Numbered from the stretch's first letter, positions 39,397 to 48,358 are shown. The stretch is 64,000 nt of DNA from Pseudanabaena sp. ABRG5-3 (GCF_003967015.1 NZ_AP017560.1:1860001-1924000), one strand, 5' to 3'. Numbers and translations are program-made. Notes: generated by a model not told the origin, from the letters alone.

Positions 39397-40441
39397 CTAT
39401 GCTATTTAATAATCCAATTAAGCTTTGTCCCACCGCATAGGCGAGATTTACAGGAACAGCATTACCAATTTGTTTGTATTGACTGGTTAATGCCCCAACA
39501 AATTCCCATTCATCAGGAAAGGTCTGAATCCTTGCATATTCTCTGACCGTGAGAGGTCTAGTTTCGTCAGGATGACATCTTTCTGTTTGCTTTTGGGCTG
39601 GTGAACAGGTCAGGGTTAAACTTGGTTGATCCCAAGATAATCTCCTTGCCATTCCTGTTTTACCACCTCCTAGAAAATAACTTTTTTGCATATATTCTTT
39701 TTGCAAATCATCGGGCAAGTCTCGCCAATACCCCCCTTGAGGCACAAGATCTAATATTTCTTTTTTCCTTTTTGCGTAAGTTTGACCTTGAGACTTTGGT
39801 ACATCGGTTGGATACAATTCACCTGCTTTGAGTGCATCTTTAAGCACCATAACTTTGTTATGAGGTGTGGGCCATTTAAAATCAGCAACTTCGACTAAAT
39901 CATTTCTAATACCGATTAAAAATAGGCGTTCTCTTTTTTGTGGAACTCGATAAAATATGGCTTTTAAAACCTGTGGTTCTATTAACGTATAACCAAGATC
40001 TTGAATGATTGATTTCATTACAGATAAAGTTCTACCGTTGTCATGTTTTAGCAATCCACGAACATTTTCACCTAGGAATATTTTCGGTTGTAGTTCTTTA
40101 ATAGCTCTAGCAAATTCAAAAAATAATGTTCCTCTTGTATCTTCAAATCCTAGTTTATTACCTGCATAGGAAAAGGCTTGACAAGGAAATCCACCTGCAA
40201 GCAAATCAACATTAGAAAATTCTGTAAAATCTACATTTTTAACATCACCTTCGATGACGTTCCAATTTGGACGATTAGCGCGTAAAGTTTTACAAGCATC
40301 TTTGTCAAATTCATTTAGGGCGATCGCATTAAATCCAGCACGCTCTAGTCCAATTGCAAGTCCACCCGCACCCGCAAAAAGTTCTATCGAATTAAATTTC
40401 TTAACAAGATTAATAATATTGATATTTCCTTTTATATCTTT
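39389..40441 (-). CDS. C5 cytosine DNA methyltransferase, 5' end disturbed by a MITE
   Basis: DNA-(cytosine-5) methyltransferase, with motif I SIELFAGAGGLAIGLERAGF, motif IV GGFPCQAFSYAG (catalytic Cys), motif VI ENVRGLLKHD, motif VIII PQKRERLFLIG and motif X QIGNAVPVNLAYAVG. The conserved coding runs back to about 40438 (KDIKGNINIINLVKKFNSIE), but no ATG or GTG exists in frame. Without the MITE at 40446-40538, the frame would extend to a TTG overlapping the end of the Mrr-type gene. The only standard start left is TTG at 40204, which would remove motif I, so the gene is probably poorly expressed or inactive. Pairs with the upstream nuclease in a restriction-modification set. Confidence 0.85.
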   Translation of the reverse strand, partial: KDIKGNINIINLVKKFNSIELFAGAGGLAIGLERAGFNAIALNEFDKDACKTLRANRPNWNVIEGDVKNVDFTEFSNVDLLAGGFPCQAFSYAGNKLGFEDTRGTLFFEFARAIKELQPKIFLGENVRGLLKHDNGRTLSVMKSIIQDLGYTLIEPQVLKAIFYRVPQKRERLFLIGIRNDLVEVADFKWPTPHNKVMVLKDALKAGELYPTDVPKSQGQTYAKRKKEILDLVPQGGYWRDLPDDLQKEYMQKSYFLGGGKTGMARRLSWDQPSLTLTCSPAQKQTERCHPDETRPLTVREYARIQTFPDEWEFVGALTSQYKQIGNAVPVNLAYAVGQSLIGLLNSIER

Positions 40442-40445
40442 AGTA

Positions 40446-40538
40446 CAGCCTATTGAGGGATTAAGGGATACACATATTGAAACGCAAACATGGCGAGAGC
40501 AAGCCCCAGCCTGTATTACTTATAACCTCAACAGGCTG
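40446..40538. mobile_element. 93-bp IS630-derived MITE inserted at TA
   Basis: Ends CAGCCTATTGAGGGATTAAG (left) and, inverted, CAGCCTGTTGAGGTTATAAG (right); TA is duplicated at 40444-40445 and 40539-40540. The ends match those of the complete IS630-family element at 60808-61835. It has no coding capacity. It separates the methyltransferase from its former start region. Confidence 0.85.
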
Positions 40539-40552
40539 TAAGTTGTGGATCT

Positions 40553-41479
40553 TTATTCTTCAATAAAGTAATCTGTATCAATCTTTCCAATCCTATAAAT
40601 ATCTTTAATTGTAATACCTACTTCATAGTCTATTATCAACTTTGTTAGTTTCTTACCATCAATCAAGACTATAGAAACATTGGTTTTATCAGCATATTCA
40701 ATTGCTTCTTTTGAGAAAAATGCAGTTGTAATAAAAATACCTTTCTTGGCTCTTTGCCCATCTAAAGCACCCACAAATTTTTGGATTTCTGGTCTCCCAA
40801 TTTTGCTTAATCCTTGTTTCCAACGTTTAGCTTGTATGTAAATTTTATCTAGACCAAGCTTATCTTCTTTAATAATTCCATCAATTCCTTCATCAGCAGA
40901 TTTTTGTGTGACTTCGCCATTTTCAAAGTCTGATCCTCCATAACCCATTTTGATTAGTAGGTCTACAACTATAGATTCAAATCTATAAGGTGAAACCTCC
41001 TCAAGATTTTTTAGTAACATTCTGGATAGTTCAGAATTAATCCTCTCAAATCCTTCCTCCATCATTTCATCTGGAGTTTTTTCAAGTGACTCTGAAGATT
41101 CATTATCCCCATTGCTATCTTTTGTTTTTGTCGAATTTGCAATGTTTTCGGGAGCAATGCTTTTTAAGAATTTTATAGTGATTCTAGCTGGCGGATTCTT
41201 GAGTATTTTTTTGCCGATTTCAGAGATTTGATATTGTCCTCTTTGGGGGCTATAAATTAAACCTGCGGTTCGTAGATAAGAAATCGACCAAGCAACCCGA
41301 TTAAATAGCAAAAATTGTTTTCCATTTGGAGTTCTCTGTAATTGTTCTTCATCTGTAACAGAAAATTGCTCGATAATGTATGACCTTATACCTGATGAAC
41401 CATAAACTTTGTTATCGCTTAATTTTTTCAATATTGGTAACATTGCACTTTGAAAATCGGGAATCACATTAAACTCCAA
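40553..41479 (-). CDS. Mrr-type restriction endonuclease
   Basis: Two-domain nuclease, 308 residues: an N-terminal winged-helix (Mrr_N) part with AWSISYLRTAGLIYSPQRGQ and YQISEIGKKIL. A charged linker (about residues 120-160) follows. The C-terminal Mrr catalytic domain carries SPYRFESIVVDLLIKMGYGG, DEGIDGIIKED and YIQAKRW, i.e. the D ... QxK active-site motif. It lies directly upstream of the C5 methyltransferase on the same strand, only a short gap apart apart from the MITE. That suggests a restriction-modification pair; alternatively it is a solo modification-dependent nuclease. The ATG at 41479 opens at a normal family start. Confidence 0.9.
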   Translation of the reverse strand: MEFNVIPDFQSAMLPILKKLSDNKVYGSSGIRSYIIEQFSVTDEEQLQRTPNGKQFLLFNRVAWSISYLRTAGLIYSPQRGQYQISEIGKKILKNPPARITIKFLKSIAPENIANSTKTKDSNGDNESSESLEKTPDEMMEEGFERINSELSRMLLKNLEEVSPYRFESIVVDLLIKMGYGGSDFENGEVTQKSADEGIDGIIKEDKLGLDKIYIQAKRWKQGLSKIGRPEIQKFVGALDGQRAKKGIFITTAFFSKEAIEYADKTNVSIVLIDGKKLTKLIIDYEVGITIKDIYRIGKIDTDYFIEE

Positions 41480-41622
41480 TTTGTTTGGATAAGCACTTTA
41501 GATTACTTAGCTTTGCTTTCAGGTATTGTCACTTCAAGATTATACCAATCGACTTTGCACTAGAAAATTCAAAACCTCTATGAGCTAAGATCTAGTCTAG
41601 AAGTAGTAATCATTGACGTGAC

Positions 41623-42981
41623 GTGTTTCAACAACTCCGATTTCAGGCAAACCAAATTTGGCGACATCAGGTCGTGGCAGTCCTTGCCAATCTCAAGGTA
41701 GCGATCGCCCTTTTATTATTGATTGCCCTGTTTAGCATCCTTGGCACGGTGATCGAGCAAGGGCAAACCCTTGATTTCTATCGCGAAAATTATCCTGAAC
41801 ATCCTGCCCTATTTGGTTTCCTATCGTACAAAGTGATTTTGGCGATCGGATTAGAACATGTTTACGGTAGTTGGTGGTTTCTCACTTTGCTGATTTTGTT
41901 TGGTACAAGTCTCACCGCTTGCACTTTCAATCGTCAATTGCCCATCCTTAAAGCTTCTAAGCGTTGGTTTTACTACACCAAGCCTCAAAGTTTTGCGAAA
42001 TTGCCCCTTGCCACCGAAATTGTCGGCGGTAATCTCACACAGCTAGCACAATCATTACAGTCTAAAAATTACAAGGTTTATCAAGCCGACGATCGCCTTT
42101 ATGCTCGTAAAGGACTTGTTGGCAGAATTGGTCCCATCGTCGTTCACGCCAGTATGTTGCTGGTTTTAATTGGCTCAATCTGGGGTTCGATGACAGGTTT
42201 TATCGCTCAGGAAATGGTTCCCAGTGGTGAGACATTTCAAGTAAAAAATATTACTGAAGCAGGGATGTGGTCGGCTTCCCAAGTTCCCAAGGATTGGTCA
42301 GTGCGCGTTAATCGCTTTTGGATTGATTACACACCGACGGGAAGAATCGATCAGTTCTATTCCGATTTATCAGTTCTCGATAAGGATGGAAAGGAAGTCG
42401 ATCGCCAAACCATTCATGTGAATAAACCTTTGAAATATAAGGGAGTCAGCTTCTATCAAGCAAACTGGGATATTCACGCAATTAAGTTTACGCTCAATAA
42501 CAGTCCTGTTCTGCAATTGCCTGTCAATAAATTGGAATCTCAAAATGGTGGGCGGCAAGTTTGGGGAACATGGATTCCAACGAAGCCCGATCTCAGTGCA
42601 GGCGTAACCCTCATTACGCCAGATTTGCAAGGTACTTTCTTGATTTATGACGAGCAAGGAAATCTGCTCACGACAGTGCGGACTAATGGTAAAGCAGAGG
42701 TTAATGGTGTTACCTTTACGCTAAAAGAAGCGATCGGTAGCACGGGTTTACAAATCAAAGCCGACCCTGGAATTCCCATTGTTTACGCAGGATTTGGGCT
42801 GTTGATGTTGGGTGTAGTGATGAGCTATATCAGTCATTCACAGGTATGGGCTTTACAGGTTGGCGATCGCCTTTATGTCGGAGGTAAGACCAATCGCGCC
42901 CAAGTCAGTTTTGAGGCAGAATTAGTCGATGTTACGAATGTGGTTGATCAAGGTGCGATCGCTTCTGGAGTTGCTGCCTAA
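41623..42981 (+). CDS. ccs1: Cytochrome c biogenesis protein Ccs1 (CcsB/ResB)
   Basis: Membrane partner of CcsA in System II cytochrome c maturation, working on the lumenal side of the thylakoid. The 452 residues start at GTG (41623). They contain a first membrane segment with [20 protein letters not shown] and the conserved [21 protein letters not shown] second segment is [20 protein letters not shown], a third is [20 protein letters not shown] (with the functional His), a large lumenal domain follows, and the last membrane segment ends [14 protein letters not shown]. ccsA is not in the window. The downstream gene is on the same strand after 18 bp. Confidence 0.95.
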   Translation: MFQQLRFQANQIWRHQVVAVLANLKVAIALLLLIALFSILGTVIEQGQTLDFYRENYPEHPALFGFLSYKVILAIGLEHVYGSWWFLTLLILFGTSLTACTFNRQLPILKASKRWFYYTKPQSFAKLPLATEIVGGNLTQLAQSLQSKNYKVYQADDRLYARKGLVGRIGPIVVHASMLLVLIGSIWGSMTGFIAQEMVPSGETFQVKNITEAGMWSASQVPKDWSVRVNRFWIDYTPTGRIDQFYSDLSVLDKDGKEVDRQTIHVNKPLKYKGVSFYQANWDIHAIKFTLNNSPVLQLPVNKLESQNGGRQVWGTWIPTKPDLSAGVTLITPDLQGTFLIYDEQGNLLTTVRTNGKAEVNGVTFTLKEAIGSTGLQIKADPGIPIVYAGFGLLMLGVVMSYISHSQVWALQVGDRLYVGGKTNRAQVSFEAELVDVTNVVDQGAIASGVAA

Positions 42982-42999
42982 TTACAGTTAAATAAACTT

Positions 43000-43566
43000 A
43001 TGTATAAAAATTCTCAAGATTTCCCTTTTACCAAGATTTTAGAAGACAATTGGCTCACTATCCGTCGTGAACTCGAACAACTTAGCGATCGCAGTTTTGT
43101 GGAATGGCCAGAAAAGCACCTCTACCAAGATGGCTGGGATATTTTTGGTTTGTACGCTTTTGGTATGAAGCTAGATAAAAATTGCCAACTCTGTCCTGAA
43201 ACCACCAAACTAGTTGAGCAAATTCCTAATCTCGTTACCGCAGGTTTTTCCTCTCTCAAAGTTGGAACTCACATTAAGCCCCATACTGGCTATCCCGATG
43301 GAGTACTACGTTGTCATTTGGGATTAGTCGGTTGCGAAGGCTGTGGGCTAAGAGTTGGCGATGAAACTCGCGGTTGGGAAGAGGGCAAGACCTTTGTGTT
43401 TGACGACACCACCGAGCATGAGGCATGGAATCGCGGTACACAAACCCGCATCGTTTTACTCTTAGATTTTAAATATCCTGTAGATGAAGAACAGTCTAAT
43501 AATTTAGAGGATAAGAGTGTGATGGAATTACTCAAGGGAGCTTTGCCATTCTTTAAGAAGAAGTAA
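43000..43566 (+). CDS. Aspartyl/asparaginyl beta-hydroxylase domain protein
   Basis: 2-oxoglutarate and Fe(II) dependent hydroxylase of the AspH type; the protein target is unknown. The 188 residues show the catalytic pattern: first metal His in THIKPHTGYPDGVLRCHLGL, the RVGDETRGWEEGKTFVFDDT segment, and the second His in EHEAWNRGTQTRIVLLLDFK. It starts 18 bp after ccs1 on the same strand, so the two could share a transcript. No signal peptide is present. The start ATG is unambiguous. Confidence 0.9.
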   Translation: MYKNSQDFPFTKILEDNWLTIRRELEQLSDRSFVEWPEKHLYQDGWDIFGLYAFGMKLDKNCQLCPETTKLVEQIPNLVTAGFSSLKVGTHIKPHTGYPDGVLRCHLGLVGCEGCGLRVGDETRGWEEGKTFVFDDTTEHEAWNRGTQTRIVLLLDFKYPVDEEQSNNLEDKSVMELLKGALPFFKKK

Positions 43567-43651
43567 ATCTATTCGTAAATTGTCGGAAGGGTTAGCGATC
43601 TCCTAACCTTTCTTGCAATAGAAATTTATTATTTGCGTAACTCCATAAATT

Positions 43652-44227
43652 ATGATTGCCAATCCGCAATTTAATTATATAACTCCAGAAGAATATCTCG
43701 AAATGGAGGAAACCAGCGATATCAAACATGAATATATCGATGGATATGTTTATGCAATGGCTGGAGCAAATGATCCCCATGTGACGATCGCTTTAAATAT
43801 GGCTTTTGTAATTCGCAGTCACTTGCGTGGTTCTAATTGTCGAGTCTACATGTCCGATATGAAAGCACGGATAGACTCATTAAATCGCTTTTACTATCCT
43901 GATGTCATGGTAACTTGCGATCCTAGAGATACTCAAACTCCAAATCACAAAAGCTTTCCTAAACTAATTATCGAAGTTCTCTCAAAATCTACTGAGGGAT
44001 TCGACCGAGGTGATAAATTTGCTGATTATCAACAATTAGAAACCCTAGAAGAATATGTTTTAATTAATACCAAACGTCAACGCCTTGATTGTTTTCGGAA
44101 AGAATCAGGACGCTGGTTTTTAGCAACATATTCCGAAGAGCAAGAAATTTTCCGACTAGCTAGCATTAATTTTGAAGGCAAGTTTGTGGATCTGTACGAA
44201 GATGTTAGTTTTACGGAATCTTTATGA
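43652..44227 (+). CDS. Uma2 family protein (DUF820, PD-(D/E)XK-like)
   Basis: Restriction-fold protein of the Uma2 type, expanded in cyanobacteria; the biological role is unclear. The 191 residues contain YITPEEYLEMEETSDIKHEY, the VYMSDMKARIDSLNRFYYPD strand, the catalytic-like VMVTCDPRD ... PKLIIEVLSKSTEGFDRGDK and DYQQLETLEEYVLINTKRQR. It overlaps the Hsp70-like gene by 4 bp (ATGA), indicating translational coupling. Other Uma2 genes in the window are at 48359 and 62230. Confidence 0.92.
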   Translation: MIANPQFNYITPEEYLEMEETSDIKHEYIDGYVYAMAGANDPHVTIALNMAFVIRSHLRGSNCRVYMSDMKARIDSLNRFYYPDVMVTCDPRDTQTPNHKSFPKLIIEVLSKSTEGFDRGDKFADYQQLETLEEYVLINTKRQRLDCFRKESGRWFLATYSEEQEIFRLASINFEGKFVDLYEDVSFTESL

Positions 44228-45855
44228 ATGCGATCGCCATTGACTTTGGTAGTAGTAATACGGTGATTGCTCGATGGAATATCGCTACTAATCAACCTGA
44301 AACTTTAAATTTTGAGAACCTCAATCGTCCAGCACCTTTAAATGCCCTTGTGCCATCACTGCTCTATGTGCAGAACGCCCAAGAGGAAATCGTGGAGATT
44401 GGTCAATATGTGATCGATAGAGGGAAAGATCGTCCTCAGCCAAGATTGTTCAATCAAATCAAGCGGCGATTGGTGGCGAATGTTGGCTATAGCCCTAGGC
44501 TTGATAATGTAAAAGTAACGCCAGAATGGGTGGGCAATCAGTTTTTAAGACAACTCCTCAACAAATTGCGATCGCAACAAATCTTTCCATCGGAAGTAAT
44601 TTTGACGGCTCCCGTCCAAGCTTACGAGAAATATCTACGCTGGCTAGAGGAATGTAGTGTAGAAATATTTGCTTCAAATTTGCCAACTTTAGAAGTACCA
44701 CGCATTCGGATTATTGATGAACCAACGGCGGCAGCGCTAGGCTATGAGGCGATCGCCCCCAGTGCATTGGTACTAGTAATTGATTTCGGTGGCGGAACCT
44801 TAGATTTGTCACTGGTGCGCTTGCCTAAGAGTGACAATGTGGTGAAATGGGGTGAGCAAATTGGAGTCAATCGTAGTCAATGGACGGAACATAAAGCCGA
44901 AGCGATCGCCAAAACTGGTTATACGCTTGGTGGTGAAGATATCGATCAATGGCTAGTTCAGGATTATCTAGATAGCCGTGAAGATCTTAACGATAGCGAT
45001 GGATTAAGGAGTTCCAGTATTCTGAAGTTATTAATGGAACGGATTAAAATCCAGCTTTCGGAAACAGAAACCGCTTCCGAAATATTTTTTGATGTCAATA
45101 CCCAATCAGCACTGGAGATTAGCTATACTCGCCAGCAGTTAGAACAGTTACTCGATCGCAAAGGTTTTTATCGAATTCTGCAATTAGCGATCGATGAATT
45201 AATTAACCGTGCTTTTAATAAGGGCATTCTCAAAGGTGATATTAAACATATTCTCTTAGTTGGTGGCTGTACGCTCATTCCCTCAGTACGCTCCTTTGTG
45301 GAATCCTATTTCACAATGGGGAAAGTCTATAGTCACAAACCCTTTGAAGCGATCGCCCACGGAGCCTTACTGCTCAGTCAGGGAATGGATGTGCAGGACT
45401 ATCTATTTCATTCCTATGCGATTCGTCATTGGGATCGGACTACGGAACAATGGAAATATCAGCCACTATTTCGGCGCGGTCAGGTTTATCCTACCCGTCG
45501 CCCCATCGAGTTAGTACTGAGAGCTACTCAACCCGACCAGTCCGAAATTGCCCTCACGATTGGCGAACTCGAAAATCGTCCCAAGGGTGCTGCTGAGATC
45601 AGCTTTGATGGCGATCGCATTGTGATGCAGTTTAACCAAAAAGAGAACGAGAATTTTCAACCCTTACAAGCTGATGTTAATGGGGAAGGTATCCCACAGG
45701 CGATCGCCATGCTCGATCCGCTCGGTCAGCCCGACTGCGATCGCCTCAAGGTTTTCTTTAGCATCAGTGAAAAGCGCGAATTATTAGTGACAGCGATCGA
45801 TTTACTCACTCAACGCCAGTTACTAACCGATTATCCTGCCGCAAAATTGCATTAA
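44224..45855 (+). CDS. Hsp70-family (DnaK-like) protein, short form
   Basis: Actin/Hsp70-fold ATPase without the full DnaK substrate domain. The 543 residues show phosphate-1 loop AIDFGSSNTVIARWN, the connect block RIIDEPTAAALGYEAI, phosphate-2 VLVIDFGGGTLDLSLV, and the adenosine motif HILLVGGCTLIPSVRSFVES. The C-terminal 150 residues form a beta-rich part (ALTIGELENRPKGAAEISFD) unlike DnaK. Starts 4 bp inside the end of the Uma2 gene. Short Hsp70 homologues are common in cyanobacteria; the partner is unknown. A terminator follows the stop. Confidence 0.92.
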   Translation: MNAIAIDFGSSNTVIARWNIATNQPETLNFENLNRPAPLNALVPSLLYVQNAQEEIVEIGQYVIDRGKDRPQPRLFNQIKRRLVANVGYSPRLDNVKVTPEWVGNQFLRQLLNKLRSQQIFPSEVILTAPVQAYEKYLRWLEECSVEIFASNLPTLEVPRIRIIDEPTAAALGYEAIAPSALVLVIDFGGGTLDLSLVRLPKSDNVVKWGEQIGVNRSQWTEHKAEAIAKTGYTLGGEDIDQWLVQDYLDSREDLNDSDGLRSSSILKLLMERIKIQLSETETASEIFFDVNTQSALEISYTRQQLEQLLDRKGFYRILQLAIDELINRAFNKGILKGDIKHILLVGGCTLIPSVRSFVESYFTMGKVYSHKPFEAIAHGALLLSQGMDVQDYLFHSYAIRHWDRTTEQWKYQPLFRRGQVYPTRRPIELVLRATQPDQSEIALTIGELENRPKGAAEISFDGDRIVMQFNQKENENFQPLQADVNGEGIPQAIAMLDPLGQPDCDRLKVFFSISEKRELLVTAIDLLTQRQLLTDYPAAKLH

Positions 45856-45857
45856 AA

Positions 45858-45886
45858 AATAGGTTGTTGCTTTGCAACAACCTATT
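45858..45886. terminator. Bidirectional terminator after Hsp70-like gene
   Basis: AATAGGTTGTTGC and complement around TTT, shared with the converging gene on the right. Confidence 0.8.
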
Positions 45887-45891
45887 AGATA

Positions 45892-46572
45892 TTAAAGTGC
45901 TAGCTCTAATAAAAAGCCAATTCGACTGTCATAAATTAAAGGCGATCTCCGCCATTCAATTTTTGTGCCGAGCCGTAAATTATTGGTAATCGCATAGCTA
46001 GTGGAGATAGTCGTCGTACTCATCTCTAGGTCGCCACTGGGAGAGGTAAAGGTATGGCTCAAGCGCAGGTCTGAGCTATGGGGCGATAATACTAAAACTC
46101 CTTGCAAGCCCACATCTAGCCCTGAAATTTGCGGACGATCTAGTTGATTGAACTGGCGATAACCGACTATTGGCGCTATGTTCCAATAGGAACCTAGAGG
46201 CATTAGGTAATAGCGGAAATTTGCCTGTAGTTCACTTTCACGACCGCTAAATTCTGTCTGATAGCTGCCATTTACGGTTAAGGGTGATTGCCCCACAAAC
46301 ATATCTTCAAATCCTGCCTCAATCCCTAGCGAGTTATTTCGTGATGTAATGCCTAGCTTTAGCTTTTTATCAAAGCTCGGCACGTTATAAATATCATCTA
46401 AAAGATCGGGTGGTTTCTCTAGCCAACGGCGTAATACGGGGCTACTTTCGATCACTTGGCGATCGATTTCGATGTCCTTAGCTCGCCGTGCCATTTTGGT
46501 ATCGCCATAGGCTGCTGCGCTAATACCAAAATACAAAAATGCAGCTATAGCGATCGCCAATTTCTTTGCCAT
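45892..46572 (-). CDS. Outer-membrane beta-barrel-like protein, unknown
   Basis: Not a named family to me. The 226 residues begin with a signal peptide (LAIAIAAFLYFGISAAAYGD, cleavage near AYG-D). The mature part alternates hydrophobic and polar residues in strands such as KLKLGITSRNNSLGIEAGFE, SGYQ-like VNGSYQTEF, and NLRLGTKIEWRRSPLIYDSR. It ends IGFLLELAL, consistent with a small outer-membrane barrel. No neighbours of known function share the strand. Assignment to the outer membrane is inference from strand pattern. Confidence 0.65.
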   Translation of the reverse strand: MAKKLAIAIAAFLYFGISAAAYGDTKMARRAKDIEIDRQVIESSPVLRRWLEKPPDLLDDIYNVPSFDKKLKLGITSRNNSLGIEAGFEDMFVGQSPLTVNGSYQTEFSGRESELQANFRYYLMPLGSYWNIAPIVGYRQFNQLDRPQISGLDVGLQGVLVLSPHSSDLRLSHTFTSPSGDLEMSTTTISTSYAITNNLRLGTKIEWRRSPLIYDSRIGFLLELAL

Positions 46573-46679
46573 AAATTTCGAGAGGATTGCCAGAGATGTG
46601 AGGTAATACAGATTAATTATGCCTTATGCAAAGATTTTCGCCCATGTAACCCCTATATCCAATCCGCAGATTATCTTGT

Positions 46680-46720
46680 CTTTGCATTAGCCACAACGGA
46701 AAACTATATTCTTTTATAAT
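46680..46720. repeat. 40-bp repeat upstream of vapB (left copy)
   Basis: GCATTAGCC-CAACGGAAAACTA-ATTCTTTTATAA-type block that recurs at 47467-47507 before the next antitoxin-like gene, differing at a few positions. It may carry the promoter of both genes. Confidence 0.7.
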
Positions 46721-46788
46721 TGAGCCACAGGTGGTATTGCGATCGCCGATCTAAACTAAAAACGAGCTTTTACTGTGAGGTAAAAATT

Positions 46789-47028
46789 ATGGTTACTCAA
46801 TATCAAGTTCGGTTATTTCATAATGGGCGCAATCAAACTCTGAATATTCCTCATGCGTTGGAAATGCCTAGTAATGATGTGGTTATTCGTAAAGATGGTG
46901 AGAGACTAATTATTGAGCCATTTAAGAAAAGATCTTTATTGGAGTTATTGGCAACGTTGGAAGATATTGATGAAGATTTTCCCAATGTTGATGAAGGACT
47001 AGTTCCACTTGATAATATTCAGCTTTAG
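46789..47028 (+). CDS. vapB: VapB-like antitoxin
   Basis: DNA-binding antitoxin partner of the PIN toxin. From the ATG at 46789 (GAGG at 46777-46780) it has 79 residues. The N-terminus reads MVTQYQVRLFHNGRNQTLNI, with an AbrB/SpoVT-type start and the block GERLIIEPF. An acidic C-terminus (EDIDEDFPNVDEGL) likely wraps the toxin. It lies two bases before vapC. An upstream frame from 46720 is not conserved. The antitoxin class is judged by pattern and context. Confidence 0.86.
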   Translation: MVTQYQVRLFHNGRNQTLNIPHALEMPSNDVVIRKDGERLIIEPFKKRSLLELLATLEDIDEDFPNVDEGLVPLDNIQL

Positions 47029-47030
47029 CT

Positions 47031-47435
47031 ATGACTTATCGCTATTTGCTAGACACAAATATTGTCTCGGATTTAGTCAAACATCCTACTGGAAAGGTTG
47101 CTCAACGTATTGCTGAAGTCGGAGAATTGAGTATCTGTACCAGCATTATTGTTGCTTCTGAGCTACGGTTTGGCGCTGAAAAAAGTAGTTCACCTCGATT
47201 AAAAGAGCAAGTAGATCAAATTCTTGAGTTAATGGTGGTGTTACCCCTTGATTCTCCTGTTGAGTTTTATTATGCAGAGATTCGGGCATATTTGGAGCGG
47301 GAGGGAATACCGATTGGAGCTAATGATTTGCTGATTGCGGCGCATGGTTTGGCACTCAATTTAACGGTTGTGACAGCAAATATACGTGAATTTTCCCGTG
47401 TGCCAAATTTGGCGGTTGAGAATTGGTTGGTTTAA
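47031..47435 (+). CDS. vapC: VapC-like PIN-domain toxin ribonuclease
   Basis: PIN-domain RNase that cleaves tRNA or rRNA when free. The 134 residues have the metal-binding acids: D in YLLDTNIVSDLVKHPTG, E in SELRFGAEKS, and D in GANDLLIAAHGLALNLTVVT, plus the final TANIREFSRVPNLAVENW. Begins 2 bp after vapB, in antitoxin-first order as usual. The pair is flanked by two copies of a 40-bp repeat. Confidence 0.93.
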   Translation: MTYRYLLDTNIVSDLVKHPTGKVAQRIAEVGELSICTSIIVASELRFGAEKSSSPRLKEQVDQILELMVVLPLDSPVEFYYAEIRAYLEREGIPIGANDLLIAAHGLALNLTVVTANIREFSRVPNLAVENWLV

Positions 47436-47466
47436 AGATTCTGAGTTTTTTGACTCTAAGAGTGTA

Positions 47467-47507
47467 TTTGGGCATTAGCCGCAACGGAAAACTAGATTCT
47501 TTTATAA
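47467..47507. repeat. 40-bp repeat (right copy)
   Basis: Partner of 46680-46720, placed before the small ORF at 47546. Confidence 0.7.
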
Positions 47508-47545
47508 GCTAGAAGTTGTGATGAGAATTCGCAGGATGTTTGACA

Positions 47546-47797
47546 ATGACAGTGATCACTAAGGAATACCTTAAGCAAGAGTTAGACCAATTTAATGAGC
47601 AACAACTAAAGCAAGTTGCAGATTTTATTGCTTTTATCAAGTTTCAAACAAGATTTAGTCAAGAGACAGTTGATATTAGTCAGTTTGCTAATCTCTATCA
47701 AGAGTTCGCTCAGGAAGATCGAGAACTGGCTGAAGCAGGGATTTCTGAGTATGCTGATCTCTTGAACAGTGAGGGCAAAGTGATCAGGATATCTTAA
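47546..47797 (+). CDS. Small antitoxin-like protein, 83 aa
   Basis: No firm family. The 83 residues start MTVITKEYLKQELDQFNEQQ at the ATG (47546), with AGGA upstream; a TTG six bases earlier is also possible. It is helical and acidic at the end (EFAQEDRELAEAGISEYADL), a look shared with small antitoxins of cyanobacteria, but no toxin gene follows. It shares a 40-bp upstream repeat with vapB, so it may be an orphan antitoxin under the same kind of control. This is inference. Confidence 0.7.
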   Translation: MTVITKEYLKQELDQFNEQQLKQVADFIAFIKFQTRFSQETVDISQFANLYQEFAQEDRELAEAGISEYADLLNSEGKVIRIS

Positions 47798-47900
47798 ATC
47801 AAGACTTTAGTTGCACTTCCCCATTAACTATTTGCTTGACATTTTAAGATATATTAGAAAACTTGATTTTGTGGTAGTATTATGGCAGATTAATAAAAAA

Positions 47901-47929
47901 GCAAGCGGATGCCACTAACATCCACCTGC
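47901..47929 (-). terminator. Rho-independent terminator of the 39-aa gene
   Basis: On the minus strand GCAGGTGGATG and CATCCGCTTGC pair fully (including G:U) around seven bases, followed directly by T6. Confidence 0.8.
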
Positions 47930-47939
47930 CTTATCTTAG

Positions 47940-48059
47940 TTACGCTGCAAATGTAACTACCACTAAGGTGGCTAAGATAAACGCATCACTTGCGTTCATC
48001 TGTCCACGCAGTACAGCCAAAGTAATGGCGAGTACCGTCACCAAACACAGAGGTTTCAT
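47940..48059 (-). CDS. Small hydrophobic protein, 39 aa
   Basis: Too short for usual gene lists. The minus strand reads MKPLCLVTVLAITLAVLRGQ then MNASDAFILATLVVVTFAA and stop, i.e. two short hydrophobic stretches. A strong ribosome site AGGAGAAACT stands before the ATG. A perfect terminator follows the stop (47901-47929). These flanking signals are why I believe it is a real transcript. The product is likely a small inner-membrane or secreted peptide. No homology known to me. Confidence 0.7.
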   Translation of the reverse strand: MKPLCLVTVLAITLAVLRGQMNASDAFILATLVVVTFAA

Positions 48060-48204
48060 AGTTTCTCCTATGATAAATTGGATCGCTAGTCCTAATTAAA
48101 TTTAAGCCTAGTTATCTACAACATACCAAATGCTAGCATAGTTGCTGTTGAATACAGTAAATACTATGCATTTTTTGCTGTTTGTATTGAAGGAAGACTA
48201 GCAC

Positions 48205-48317
48205 GGTAGTCCTAAAAAAGAAAGGATGCCAATTAACATTCAAAAAATAAGATCGTCACTGCCTCTAAACTTCAGGCAAAATGTTACAAACCCGAGCCTT
48301 TCCTTTTTAGGACTACC
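48205..48317. mobile_element. 113-bp MITE with 21-bp inverted ends
   Basis: Ends GGTAGTCCTAAAAAAGAAAG plus G (left) and the inverted GGTAGTCCTAAAAAGGAAAG plus G (right), one mismatch. A clear target duplication is not visible. The same end sequence TAGTCCTAAAAAGGAAAGG occurs at 63907-63925. Confidence 0.8.
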
Positions 48318-48358
48318 AATAAATCTATTTCGTGCGATCGCGATTTCATCGTGATCTT

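Noticed and set aside
40204-40204. TTG at 40204 as the true methyltransferase start
   Set aside because: It would remove motif I (FAGAGG) and the cofactor site, which are intact upstream in the same frame.
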